A DNA stretch of 9,473 nucleotides from Hyphomicrobiales bacterium (GCA_013214985.1 JABSRY010000055.1:1-9473); one strand, 5' to 3'. Positions 1 to 7,197 are shown, counted from the stretch's first letter. Notes: generated from the sequence alone by a model not told the origin. Program-made: numbers and translations.

Positions 1-480
1 AACAACACGCACCTAACCCAAATCGCCTCGCGCTATCATTGCTCTCATGTGACGAACCAAAGAATAGCCCGAATACCCATAATTTACGGCACATATTTTG
101 CCAAATTTCTTGGCCACAGCAACGATTTCTTCACCTTCTTCGACAGTCATAGTCATTGGTTTTTCACATAACACGTGAAAACCTGCTTCAAGAAACGCTT
201 TGGTGATTTCGTAATGGGTGGCGTTCGGGGTTGCCACCGTTACCAAATCCACACGATCAGCACGGTTTCGTTCTCCTTCAAGCATTTCACGCCAATCACC
301 ATAAGCTCGATCGGCAGAAATGCCTAATTCTTGCGCATAGGCACGGCCCTTTTCAGGATCATGATCCAATGCGCCAGCAACAAATGAGTAATCGCCATCT
401 ACGCTAGCACCCAGCCTATGTGCGGGCCCAATTTGGCTACCTTTACCGCCACCAATCATGCCCCAATTTAATTTTGTCAT
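1..480 (-). pseudogene. Gfo/Idh/MocA-family NAD(P)-dependent oxidoreductase, interrupted by an in-frame stop; 3' part outside the window
   Basis: The gene starts at ATG 480 and reads 155 residues before a TAG at 13-15. The N-terminal Rossmann fold is clear: a glycine-rich nucleotide-binding turn (IGGGKGS, residues 9-15) and the family motif CEKP at 105-108, with K107 as the expected catalytic lysine. Family members are usually about 350-390 residues, so only the cofactor domain is present and the substrate-binding domain is missing. The stop follows RGDLG, and the same frame continues beyond it as V-R-V-V to the window edge. This matches the family pattern after this motif, roughly GxLG(K/E)(I/V)RxV, so a single base change from a sense codon such as AAG or GAG to TAG is the simplest explanation. 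AAGGA at 489-493 (complement) is a reasonable ribosome-binding site, 8 bases upstream and overlapping the stop codon of the preceding iolE-like gene, so the two are co-transcribed. The likely original role is oxidation of an inositol isomer or derivative; the substrate is not determinable. A sequencing error is the main alternative. Confidence 0.5.
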
Positions 481-491
481 ATCATTAATCC

Positions 492-1385
492 TTACTGAAA
501 ACCAATTGTTTCGAGATAGAGTCTATTCGCTTTTGCGTCTTTCATTGGTGACACATCTAATGTTGGGTCACAATCTTGTTCGACTGTACACCATCCATCA
601 AAATCGTTATCAATAAGCACTTGGCGCACTGCCGGAAAATCTACTTCACCTTTCCCAAGCAAACAAAAAATCTGCTGTCCACATGCTTCATAAAACCCAG
701 TTCGGTTTGAAATAACACTTGCTTTTACCAATGGGTCTATATCCTTGAAATGGATATAAGAAATTCGATTAATATGCTTTTTCATAAATACGACGGGGTC
801 AAATCCTGCATAGGTATGATGGCCGGTATCAAAACAGATCTTTAAAATATTTTCGTCTACTTCTGCTAATAAACGTTCTAATTCTGGCTCGAAATCCATA
901 AAGCCTGCGGCATGGGCATGAATGCCTACCGTCAAACCATATTCTTCTGACCCCATTTTGGCGATGGTACGAATTCGTTCCGCAAAGCCGAGCCACTCTG
1001 CACTATCCATTTGAACTGCCTCACTTGCACGTCCAGCCGTAGGTGCACGCCGTTCAGAAATAGAATCAATAAGTACCAAATGTTTTGCACCATGGGCTTT
1101 TAGCGCTTTGCAGGTACGTTTAGCGTTATCAATAACACTATCCCAAGCGCTTGCGTCATGAAATGGCTTAAAAATCACACCACCAATTATTTCTAGTTCG
1201 CGCTCGTTGAGTGCATCACTCAAAATTTCAGAATTTTCTGGCATGAACCCAATAGGGCCTAATTCAATACCCTTATAACCAGCCTGTTTGCACTCATCTA
1301 GCACAGTAATCCAGTCCGGGTTACGTGGGTCATCTGCAAATTCCACCCCCCAAGAACAAGGCGCATTTCCAATTTTAATTGTCAT
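492..1385 (-). CDS. iolE: IolE/MocC-family TIM-barrel protein, probable myo-inosose-2 dehydratase
   Basis: This is a 297-residue protein of the xylose-isomerase-like/AP-endonuclease-2 TIM-barrel superfamily. The role inferred from context is dehydration of 2-keto-myo-inositol (scyllo-inosose) to the trihydroxycyclohexane-1,2-dione used by IolD, in the cytoplasm and with a divalent metal. The strands carry the metal and acid/base motifs typical of IolE-like proteins: GIHAH at 154-158, CFDTGH at 184-189, YIHFKD at 210-215 and TVEQDCDP at 267-274, giving candidate ligands D186, H189, H212 and E269. The N-terminus (IGNAPCSWGVEF) differs from the IGWxNDD opening of classical IolE, so this belongs to a divergent branch often described as MocC-like or simply TIM-barrel. 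It is the only dehydratase candidate in an otherwise near-complete pathway. AAGGAA at 1393-1398 (complement) lies 7 bases before the ATG. It sits between two Gfo/Idh/MocA oxidoreductases, 47 bases from the upstream one and 11 from the downstream one. An epimerase or isomerase role on another cyclitol remains possible. Confidence 0.5.
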   Translation of the reverse strand: MTIKIGNAPCSWGVEFADDPRNPDWITVLDECKQAGYKGIELGPIGFMPENSEILSDALNERELEIIGGVIFKPFHDASAWDSVIDNAKRTCKALKAHGAKHLVLIDSISERRAPTAGRASEAVQMDSAEWLGFAERIRTIAKMGSEEYGLTVGIHAHAAGFMDFEPELERLLAEVDENILKICFDTGHHTYAGFDPVVFMKKHINRISYIHFKDIDPLVKASVISNRTGFYEACGQQIFCLLGKGEVDFPAVRQVLIDNDFDGWCTVEQDCDPTLDVSPMKDAKANRLYLETIGFQ

Positions 1386-1432
1386 AAAATTGTTCCTTTA
1401 AAAAATATTCATCCATGGACAGTAATTCAAAT

Positions 1433-2542
1433 TTAATTAACTGATACCCATATTTTTTCTTCATTACTAATCCAAGCAGCCTCGATGACTTTATTGACTT
1501 CCAATCCATCACGAAAGGTTGGCCATACTTGTTTGCCGGTTTCGATCGCCTGTAAAAAATCTTTTGCTTCTATAATAATTTGATCCTGATACCCCGTACC
1601 ATGGCCAGCACCTTGACAAAACGCCCTATAATCCGGATGTTCTGGACCCGTCAAAATTTTAGTAAAACCTTGCTGGTTAGACTTTGCTTCAGTGTCATAT
1701 AACCACAAAGCATTTTGGTCTTCCTGATCAAAACTGATAGCACCTTTAGTACCGTAAATTTGATATGCGTAACCCATTTTCCGGCCAGTCGCCACGCGGC
1801 TTATAAAAATAGACCCTGATGCGCCATTTGCAAACCGGCATAATAAATGGCCTTGATCGTCGTTGGTTACATTCATCTGCCCATTACCACTTGGTCTTGT
1901 TTTGTGCACGGTTTGAATGTCACTAACCAAATCAACAATAGGTCCGACCAATGCCAAAACACCGTTTATTATATGAGGGGCTAAATCTCCCATAGCACCA
2001 TTAGATCTACCATCGGTTCGCCAACTGGCGTTCTCATTGGGGTCAGCATAAAAATCTTCCGTATGTTCGGCCCTAATGGACGTTATTTCACCAATTTCAC
2101 CCGACTCTATAATTTTCCGAGCCAATTGTGATGCGGGCGTGCGTATATAGTTAAAGCCCACCATATTGGCCAATCCACTAGCTTCAGCGGCGTGCACCAT
2201 AGCCAAGCTATCTGAAATGCTAGCCCCTAGTGGTTTTTCGCAAAAAACTGGCTTACCGGCTTTAAAGGCTGCAAGGGCAATATCACGGTGAAATTTTTGC
2301 GGAGATGCAATGATCACTGCTTCAACAGCCGGTTCTGCCACTAACAATTGCCAATCAGATGTAGACTTTCGGAAACCAAATTTTTCCGCTTTTTCTCGCG
2401 CGCCTTTTTCTGTAGTTGTACATATCATTTCACAAACTGGACGAAGGTTCGTTTCAAACACTGCGCCAACAGCATGATAAGCAACGGAATGGGCTTTGCC
2501 CATATATCCTCCACCGATAATTCCTATTCCAATATTGCGCAT
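1433..2542 (-). CDS. Gfo/Idh/MocA-family oxidoreductase, inositol-dehydrogenase-like
   Basis: This 369-residue protein is full length for the family. Residues 1-130 form the NAD(P)-binding Rossmann fold with IIGGGYMG at 8-15 and the CEKP motif at 101-104 (catalytic K103). Residues from about 131 form the alpha/beta substrate domain. D186 and H190 in GDLAPH have the four-residue spacing of the Asp/His pair that, with the lysine, forms the catalytic triad of Bacillus IolG. The expected reaction is oxidation of a ring hydroxyl of a cyclitol or sugar, or the reverse reduction; which isomer (myo, scyllo, chiro or a methylated or amino form) cannot be told from sequence. It is the first gene of the leftward operon, divergent from iolD and probably transcribed from the palindrome-containing region. 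No strong Shine-Dalgarno sequence is seen before ATG 2542. The start is chosen because it puts the Rossmann glycine motif at the usual distance from the N-terminus. The family call is firm, the substrate is not. Confidence 0.5.
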   Translation of the reverse strand: MRNIGIGIIGGGYMGKAHSVAYHAVGAVFETNLRPVCEMICTTTEKGAREKAEKFGFRKSTSDWQLLVAEPAVEAVIIASPQKFHRDIALAAFKAGKPVFCEKPLGASISDSLAMVHAAEASGLANMVGFNYIRTPASQLARKIIESGEIGEITSIRAEHTEDFYADPNENASWRTDGRSNGAMGDLAPHIINGVLALVGPIVDLVSDIQTVHKTRPSGNGQMNVTNDDQGHLLCRFANGASGSIFISRVATGRKMGYAYQIYGTKGAISFDQEDQNALWLYDTEAKSNQQGFTKILTGPEHPDYRAFCQGAGHGTGYQDQIIIEAKDFLQAIETGKQVWPTFRDGLEVNKVIEAAWISNEEKIWVSVN

Positions 2543-2565
2543 TTTAAGGTTATCCCAAATTTTTT

Positions 2566-2593
2566 ATTGTGGCTAAATTGCAACCGGTTGCAA
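2566..2593 (-). promoter_or_regulatory. candidate sigma70-type promoter for the leftward operon
   Basis: Read on the minus strand, a -35-like TTGCAA (2593-2588) and a -10-like CACAAT (2571-2566) are separated by 16 bases. Each matches four of six consensus positions. Transcription would begin near 2559, about 17 bases before the ATG at 2542. The -35 and most of the spacer lie in the palindrome at 2575-2596. The call rests on motif matching only and is weaker than the rightward promoter. Confidence 0.5.
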
Positions 2594-2596
2594 TTT
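2575..2596. promoter_or_regulatory. perfect 22-base palindrome, probable operator of a LacI-type regulator
   Basis: The half-site AAATTGCAACC is followed immediately by its exact reverse complement, giving 11 + 11 bases with no mismatch and no spacer. The core (TTGCAACC / GGTTGCAA) has the central CG and dyad shape typical of LacI-family operators. It also contains two TTGCAA hexamers whose starts are 10 bases apart, about one helical turn. It lies in the 109-base divergent region between the leftward oxidoreductase gene and iolD, and it covers the -35 and spacer of both candidate promoters, so a bound repressor would block both operons. No regulator gene is in the window. The assignment to LacI rather than another family is inference from the site's form. 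Confidence 0.5.
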
Positions 2597-2605
2597 GGTT
2601 ATAAT
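2578..2605 (+). promoter_or_regulatory. candidate sigma70 promoter of the iolD-iolC-iolB-iolJ-iolG operon
   Basis: A consensus -10 box TATAAT lies at 2600-2605, with a -35-like TTGCAA (four of six consensus positions) at 2578-2583 and a 16-base spacer. Transcription would begin near 2612, leaving a leader of about 40 bases before the iolD start at 2652. The -35 and spacer are inside the 22-base palindrome, which suggests direct repression by operator binding. Confidence 0.5.
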
Positions 2606-2642
2606 TGAATTAACGTCTGCGTCAAGAAACATTTCGGTATTT

Positions 2643-2646
2643 GGAG
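2643..2646 (+). promoter_or_regulatory. ribosome-binding site that fixes the iolD start
   Basis: GGAG lies 5 bases before the ATG at 2652 and 8 bases before the next ATG at 2655. Either of these adjacent codons could initiate. A longer reading from a TTG at 2595 would begin inside the operator and ahead of the -10 box, so it is not credible. Confidence 0.5.
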
Positions 2647-2651
2647 AAAAT

Positions 2652-4526
2652 ATGATGTCAACTCAAGCCAACACCATTCAGTTAACACTAGCTCAAGCAC
2701 TCATCCGCCACCTTGCAAATCAGTATATTGAAATTGACGGAGAAGTTGTCCGTTTGTGTGGTGGTGGCTTTGCAATTTTTGGGCATGGAAACGTCACTTG
2801 TTTAGGTGAAGCACTGTATAACCACAAAGATGAGTTGCCTATTTATCGAGGACAGAACGAACAGAGTATGGGGTTTGCAGCGGCGGCATATGCGAAGCAA
2901 AAATTACGCCAACGGTTTATGTTTTGCACAGCGAGTGCCGGCCCCGGTACAAGTAATCTTTTAACTTCTGCTGCTTTAGCCCATGCAAACCGTTTACCCG
3001 TGTTGATGCTTTGCGGCGATACATTTCAAACGCGACTGCCAGACCCAGTCTTGCAGCAAATGGAACATTTTGGCGATCCGACTTTTGGCGTGAATGATGC
3101 GTTTAAAGCTGTTTCACGCTATTGGGATAGAATAACCCATCCGGCGCAAATCATTCAGTCTTTGCCAAACGCAATTAGAACTATGTTAGATCCGGCAGAT
3201 TGTGGGCCCGCGTTTATAGGGTTGCCGCAAGATGTCCAGGGTTGGGTACATGATTACCCCATTGAATTTTTTGAAAAAAAAATCCATCGCATCCGCCGCT
3301 CACACGCCGACCCGCAGGAAATTTCTGAGGCGGTTACTTTACTAAAATCTGCTAAACGGCCAATAATCATCGCCGGTGGTGGTGTACAATATTCTGGTGC
3401 TGTAAAGGCGTTAACAAAATTTGCAGAGGCACATAAAATTCCTGTCGTTGAAACCATTGCCGGACGCGCCAATTTGTTAAATGACCACCCACTAAACATA
3501 GGGCCAATCGGCGTGACCGGATCAGATTCTGCGAATGCAGTCGCGGCCGAAGCCGACGTGATTTTAGCGGTTGGAACTAGATTGCAAGATTTTACGACTG
3601 GATCATGGACTGTATTTGATAAGAAGGCGCAAATTATCTCTATCAATGTCGGGCGTCATGACGCACATAAGCATCGTTCACTCCCCGTGGTTGGAGATGC
3701 AAAAACCAGTTTAAATGCTGTGCATAATGAACTGAGTGAATATAAGGCACCTGATGACTGGGCTAATAAAGCCCAACAATATCGTAAAACATGGGATGCA
3801 TATGTTGCCAATAATGTGAGTTATGGGAATAAACCAAATTCATATGCGCAAGTTATTGGTGTTGTAAATAGTCTATGTGACAAACGCGATAGAATTATTG
3901 CCGCCGCGGGCGGTTTGCCGGCTGAAATTACAGCAAATTGGCGTACACTTGATGTCGGTACTGTAGATGTGGAATTTGGTTATTCCTGTATGGGGTATGA
4001 AATCGCCGGTGGTTGGGGTGCTAAAATTGCACAATCGGAAAAAGAGCCAAACCAAGACACCATTGTGTTTACTGGCGATGGATCTTATTTGATGATGAAT
4101 TCTGATATATATTCTTCTGTGCTAACGGGCCAAAAATTAATTATTATTGTTCTAGATAACGGGGGCTTTGCAGTTATTAATAAGTTACAAAATGGAACCG
4201 GCAACGTATCATTTAACAATCTTATTGCTGACAGTAATATTAAATCGGAGCCTTTTGCAGTTGATTTTGAAGCACATGCCCGCTCAATGGGCGCAGAAGC
4301 TGAAACTGTGGCTAATCCTGCAGAATTAGCGGAAGCCTTTAAACGTGCGAAATCCGCCAACAAAACATATGTAATCTGCATGCAGGTTGACCCATATGAA
4401 GGATGGACAAATCAGGGGCATGCTTGGTGGGAAGTAGGTACACCCCATATTTCTGACAGTGAAAATATTACGACAGCCCATGTAAATATAGAAGCGGGTC
4501 GCAAACAACAACGTAAGGGCGTGTAA
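2652..4526 (+). CDS. iolD: 3D-(3,5/4)-trihydroxycyclohexane-1,2-dione hydrolase, thiamine-diphosphate dependent
   Basis: IolD opens the carbon ring of the dehydrated inosose, making 5-deoxy-glucuronate, in the cytoplasm. At 624 residues from ATG 2652 the protein has the usual IolD length and the three-domain layout of thiamine-diphosphate enzymes. The N-terminal domain carries YRGQNEQSMGFAAAAYAK (65-82), with E70 as the conserved glutamate that activates the cofactor, and TASAGPGTSN (93-102). The middle domain begins near 220, with PIIIAGGGV at 237-245. The C-terminal cofactor-binding domain has GDGSYLMMNSD (475-485) and ends the Mg/diphosphate motif at LDNGGF (501-506). The ring-opening assignment over acetolactate synthase relies on the opening VRLCGGGFAIFGHGNV (33-48) and NQGHAWWEVGTP (587-598), which I recognise from IolD, and on the neighbours. 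It is the first gene of the rightward operon. Its stop overlaps the start of iolC by one base (TAATG at 4524-4528). Confidence 0.5.
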   Translation: MMSTQANTIQLTLAQALIRHLANQYIEIDGEVVRLCGGGFAIFGHGNVTCLGEALYNHKDELPIYRGQNEQSMGFAAAAYAKQKLRQRFMFCTASAGPGTSNLLTSAALAHANRLPVLMLCGDTFQTRLPDPVLQQMEHFGDPTFGVNDAFKAVSRYWDRITHPAQIIQSLPNAIRTMLDPADCGPAFIGLPQDVQGWVHDYPIEFFEKKIHRIRRSHADPQEISEAVTLLKSAKRPIIIAGGGVQYSGAVKALTKFAEAHKIPVVETIAGRANLLNDHPLNIGPIGVTGSDSANAVAAEADVILAVGTRLQDFTTGSWTVFDKKAQIISINVGRHDAHKHRSLPVVGDAKTSLNAVHNELSEYKAPDDWANKAQQYRKTWDAYVANNVSYGNKPNSYAQVIGVVNSLCDKRDRIIAAAGGLPAEITANWRTLDVGTVDVEFGYSCMGYEIAGGWGAKIAQSEKEPNQDTIVFTGDGSYLMMNSDIYSSVLTGQKLIIIVLDNGGFAVINKLQNGTGNVSFNNLIADSNIKSEPFAVDFEAHARSMGAEAETVANPAELAEAFKRAKSANKTYVICMQVDPYEGWTNQGHAWWEVGTPHISDSENITTAHVNIEAGRKQQRKGV

Positions 4527-5512
4527 TGACCATAGAAATTATTACAGCGCAGCTAAAACACAAGCGTTTTGTCTCAATCGGTCGCGCCGGCCTGGATTTT
4601 TATGCAGAACCGCCAGGAACCGAAATGGAAGATGCTACCAATTTTTCTGCTCATGTTGGTGGGTCGGCGGCCAATATCGCAGTTGCTTTATCCAAATTGG
4701 GAAGCCAAGTAGATATTATCACCTGCTTTTCAAATGATGCCGTCGGTCGGAGTGTTGCTAAAAAACTAAATAATTTTGGCATCGACACATCCAACTGTCG
4801 TGTCGTCGGCGGCGAGGCAAGGAACACCCTTGCGGTTGTCGAAACACGTTTAGAAAATTGCCAATCTGTTATTTATCGAAGAGGCGCTGCCGATCTTGAA
4901 ATGAGCATTGATGATATAGAAGCGTATAACTTTGAAACTGTGAGCGGCGTTATTTTATCTGGAACAGCATTAGCAATTGAACCCTCAAGAGCAGCAATTT
5001 TTCGTGCGATTGAAAAAGCACGTGCTTCAAATGTGCCTATCATTATTGATATCGATTACCGCCCTTATACATGGTCATCGACTGAAGAAGCACAGGCAGT
5101 TTACGCCGATGCGATTTCTCAATGCAATATTGTAATTGGCAATGACGTGGAATTTGGCGTTGCAGCTGGCGATTATAAGCAAGGCTTTAGTTATGCGACA
5201 AAACTTATCACCGGCTCGCCTGACATCGTTATTTTTAAAAAAGGCGAGCTTGGCTCGACCACCCTTACAAAAGGTAAATCATTTGACACAGGTATTTTCA
5301 AAGTACAAGCGTTAAAGCCAACTGGCGCAGGGGATGCTTTTATGGGCGGGTTTATTTCTGGCCTCGCCGATGGGATGGATCTTAAAGGGGCGGTAATTCA
5401 AGGCTCAGCGTCAGCAGCAATTGTCGTAACGCGTGTGGCGTGTTCATCCGCGATGCCCAATCATCAAGACATCGCAAAATTCTATCAATCAAACATACTT
5501 TCACCCCTTTAA
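4526..5512 (+). CDS. iolC: 5-dehydro-2-deoxygluconokinase (PfkB/ribokinase family)
   Basis: IolC phosphorylates 2-deoxy-5-keto-gluconate with ATP to the 6-phosphate, the substrate of the next aldolase. The 328-residue protein has both PfkB signatures: GGSAANIAVALSKLG at 45-59 and PTGAGDAFMGGF at 265-276, with D270 as the catalytic base and the preceding GAG as the anion hole. DIDYRP at 175-180 and a C-terminal CSSAMP (306-311) are also IolC-like. The start is fixed by overlap with the iolD stop (TAATG), indicating translational coupling. In several alphaproteobacteria, as I recall them, IolC carries a C-terminal DUF2090 domain acting as the aldolase and the fused protein is about 640 residues. 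Here the kinase stands alone and a separate class II aldolase is encoded two genes downstream. Ribokinase or 2-keto-3-deoxygluconate kinase are less likely alternatives given the neighbours. Confidence 0.5.
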   Translation: MTIEIITAQLKHKRFVSIGRAGLDFYAEPPGTEMEDATNFSAHVGGSAANIAVALSKLGSQVDIITCFSNDAVGRSVAKKLNNFGIDTSNCRVVGGEARNTLAVVETRLENCQSVIYRRGAADLEMSIDDIEAYNFETVSGVILSGTALAIEPSRAAIFRAIEKARASNVPIIIDIDYRPYTWSSTEEAQAVYADAISQCNIVIGNDVEFGVAAGDYKQGFSYATKLITGSPDIVIFKKGELGSTTLTKGKSFDTGIFKVQALKPTGAGDAFMGGFISGLADGMDLKGAVIQGSASAAIVVTRVACSSAMPNHQDIAKFYQSNILSPL

Positions 5513-5515
5513 ACT

Positions 5516-5519
5516 GGAG
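5516..5519 (+). promoter_or_regulatory. ribosome-binding site that fixes the iolB start
   Basis: GGAG sits 6 bases before ATG 5526. The open frame extends upstream to a GTG at 5433, but that would overlap iolC by 80 bases and add 31 residues (starting MWRVHPRC) that do not resemble the start of IolB. Confidence 0.5.
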
Positions 5520-5525
5520 AATTTC

Positions 5526-6368
5526 ATGCATATTCCACCATTCGACAATTCTAATAAGCCAATCGTAGATATTGAAAGTTCTCATACTCCCTATACATAT
5601 TTTAACATTGTTAAACTCAAAAAAGGGCAAGCCTTCACTTATCAAACACCGGGGTACGAAACTTGTATTGCACCTGCAACAGGTTCAATTGATGTAGAAG
5701 TTGAAGGCGAACATTATACCGGCATTGGTAAACGAATTTTAAATGTTTGGGATGGAGAACCTGAGGCTGTATATGTGCCATCTGGCGCAAAAGCAGAATT
5801 CATCTGTATCTCTGAAAGGGCAGAAATCTTTATCGCCGGTGCAAAATATGATAAAATATTAGACCCATTTGCGGTTCGCGCTAATGAAATTGATATGATT
5901 CAATATGGGTCTGATGACACTAAAACACACCGCAAGATCAAACATATTCTTGGTATAAAATATCATAGCAAAGTTGGCAGATTATTGGTATCAGAATTAT
6001 ACACGGTCGGTGCAGGTGGCTGGTCTGGTTTTCCATCGCACAAGCATGATACAGACCAATTGCCTAACGAAACAAACCATAACGAAGTTTATAATTTTCG
6101 CTTCAAGCCCGATCATGGGTTTGGCATGCAACTTTTACACCCAGAAGGTGATGCCATTGGGAAGGCTTTTCATATAGTCGACGGTTCAACATTTGCATTT
6201 AATGCGGGCTATCACCCGTGTGTGGTAGCGCCCGGATATGAAATGTATTATTTTACAATTCTAGGCGGCCAGAGCCAGCGTTCACTTGTTCAATCGTTCC
6301 AACCCGAACATGCCTATCAAGTTGAAACAATCCCCGGCATTAAAGATATGATTGCGAAATTCAAATGA
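5526..6368 (+). CDS. iolB: 5-deoxy-glucuronate isomerase
   Basis: IolB converts 5-deoxy-D-glucuronate to 2-deoxy-5-keto-D-gluconate. At 280 residues from ATG 5526 it is close to the usual family size of about 260-280. The protein is a two-part cupin (KduI/IolB fold). Its C-terminal half carries the metal-site pattern FPSHKHD (169-175; H172, H174), E187 in NEVYNF, and H230 in AGYHPCVVAPGYEMYYF, consistent with a His-His-Glu-His site. The stretch GGWSGFPSHKHD before a variable loop and the YHP motif are characteristic of IolB. The gap after iolC is 13 bases, and the stop overlaps the start of the aldolase gene by four bases (ATGA at 6365-6368), so expression is coupled. Confidence in the assignment is high because sequence motifs and operon position agree. 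Confidence 0.5.
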   Translation: MHIPPFDNSNKPIVDIESSHTPYTYFNIVKLKKGQAFTYQTPGYETCIAPATGSIDVEVEGEHYTGIGKRILNVWDGEPEAVYVPSGAKAEFICISERAEIFIAGAKYDKILDPFAVRANEIDMIQYGSDDTKTHRKIKHILGIKYHSKVGRLLVSELYTVGAGGWSGFPSHKHDTDQLPNETNHNEVYNFRFKPDHGFGMQLLHPEGDAIGKAFHIVDGSTFAFNAGYHPCVVAPGYEMYYFTILGGQSQRSLVQSFQPEHAYQVETIPGIKDMIAKFK

Positions 6369-7195
6369 CCGCAGTTTCTCTCTCAGATGTTCTTTTGCCT
6401 GCGATGAATGAAGGCTACGCTATAGCGGGCCTAGTTGTGTTAGGGTGGGAAGATGCAAAAGCCTATGTTGAAGCCGCCGAAGAAACGGGCATTCCAATTA
6501 TTCTTCAGGCAGGACCTGGGTGTCGCAAACACACGCCAATACCAATTTTAGGCAAAATGTTCCGTCATTTAGCAGAACAGGCGAGCGTGCCGGTTGTTTG
6601 CCATATTGATCATGGATATTCAATAGAAGATTGCCTCGAAGGCATCGATAGTGGATTCACATCTGTAATGTTTGATGGGTCTAGCTTGCCCATATCGGAG
6701 AATATTGATAAAACTGCAAAACTTGTCGAAGTGGCTCATGCGGCAGGCGTATCTGTAGAAGGCGAAGTGGGCTTTGTTGGCTATGCCGCAGGTTCAGCAT
6801 CCGCGACCACATTGCCTGAAGAAGCGGCGCGGTTTAATTTAGAAACTGGCGCCGATGCATTGGCCATATCCGTTGGTAATGTACACCTTAAAACCGAACA
6901 AACCACCAATATAGACTTTGATGCCCTAAGAGCAATTGAAGTGGCCACAAATTTACCGCTCGTTTTACACGGTGGTAGCGGCATTGCGGCAGATGTTCGG
7001 GCCCGTTTGGCACGCGACACCCGTGTGTGTAAGCTTAATATCGGCACTGAGCTGCGCATGGCATTTGGTAACGCACTACGCCGTTCGTTATTAGATAACC
7101 CTGAAAGTTTCGATCGGATAACATTGCTTAACCCAACCATAAACGCTTTGAAGCACGCTGCTATAGAAGTTATTAGCAATTTAAAAGGAAGATAA
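6365..7195 (+). CDS. iolJ: class II aldolase, probable 6-phospho-5-dehydro-2-deoxy-gluconate aldolase (IolJ type)
   Basis: The predicted reaction is cleavage of 2-deoxy-5-keto-gluconate 6-phosphate to dihydroxyacetone phosphate and malonic semialdehyde. The 276-residue TIM barrel is of the class II (zinc) fructose-bisphosphate aldolase family. CHIDHG at 79-84 gives the catalytic D82 and zinc ligand H83, E132/E134 lie in VEGEVG, H174 in GNVH and H202 in LHGGSG give the other two zinc ligands, and NIGTEL (225-230) is the phosphate-binding loop. The residue after H174 is leucine where most family members have glycine (HGxY); the cation-binding loop here reads HLKT. Fructose-bisphosphate or tagatose-bisphosphate aldolase activity cannot be excluded from sequence, but its place between iolB and iolG and the lack of a DUF2090 domain on IolC point to the inositol pathway. 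The start is set by the ATGA overlap with iolB. Confidence 0.5.
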   Translation: MTAVSLSDVLLPAMNEGYAIAGLVVLGWEDAKAYVEAAEETGIPIILQAGPGCRKHTPIPILGKMFRHLAEQASVPVVCHIDHGYSIEDCLEGIDSGFTSVMFDGSSLPISENIDKTAKLVEVAHAAGVSVEGEVGFVGYAAGSASATTLPEEAARFNLETGADALAISVGNVHLKTEQTTNIDFDALRAIEVATNLPLVLHGGSGIAADVRARLARDTRVCKLNIGTELRMAFGNALRRSLLDNPESFDRITLLNPTINALKHAAIEVISNLKGR

Positions 7196-7197
7196 TT

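Noticed and set aside
1..15. A frameshift as the cause of truncation of the first oxidoreductase
   Set aside because: The family pattern continues in the same frame after the TAG (V-R-V-V), so a nonsense substitution explains it with fewer assumptions.
2348..2608. Plus-strand open frame over the 5' end of the leftward oxidoreductase gene and the divergent region
   Set aside because: It is antisense to the conserved Rossmann domain, has no recognisable features, and runs through the promoter and operator.
2595..2651. A longer iolD reading starting from TTG at 2595
   Set aside because: It would start inside the operator palindrome and upstream of the -10 box. GGAG at 2643-2646 points to ATG 2652 or 2655, and the extra 19 residues do not look like IolD.
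3254..3646. Minus-strand open frame inside iolD, and similar antisense frames at 3873-4055, 4085-4381 and 4326-4511
   Set aside because: They lie opposite a strongly recognisable coding sequence, show no recognisable motifs or ribosome-binding sites, and are explained by the codon bias of iolD.
5433..5525. A longer iolB reading starting from GTG at 5433
   Set aside because: It overlaps the end of iolC by 80 bases and lacks an obvious ribosome-binding site. The ATG at 5526 has GGAG at the right distance.
6781..7179. Antisense frames within the aldolase, iolG (7500-7850, 7637-7927) and oxygenase genes (8984-9217), plus overlapping plus-strand frames at 5974-6177 and 8815-9018
   Set aside because: All are shadows of well-supported genes in other frames.
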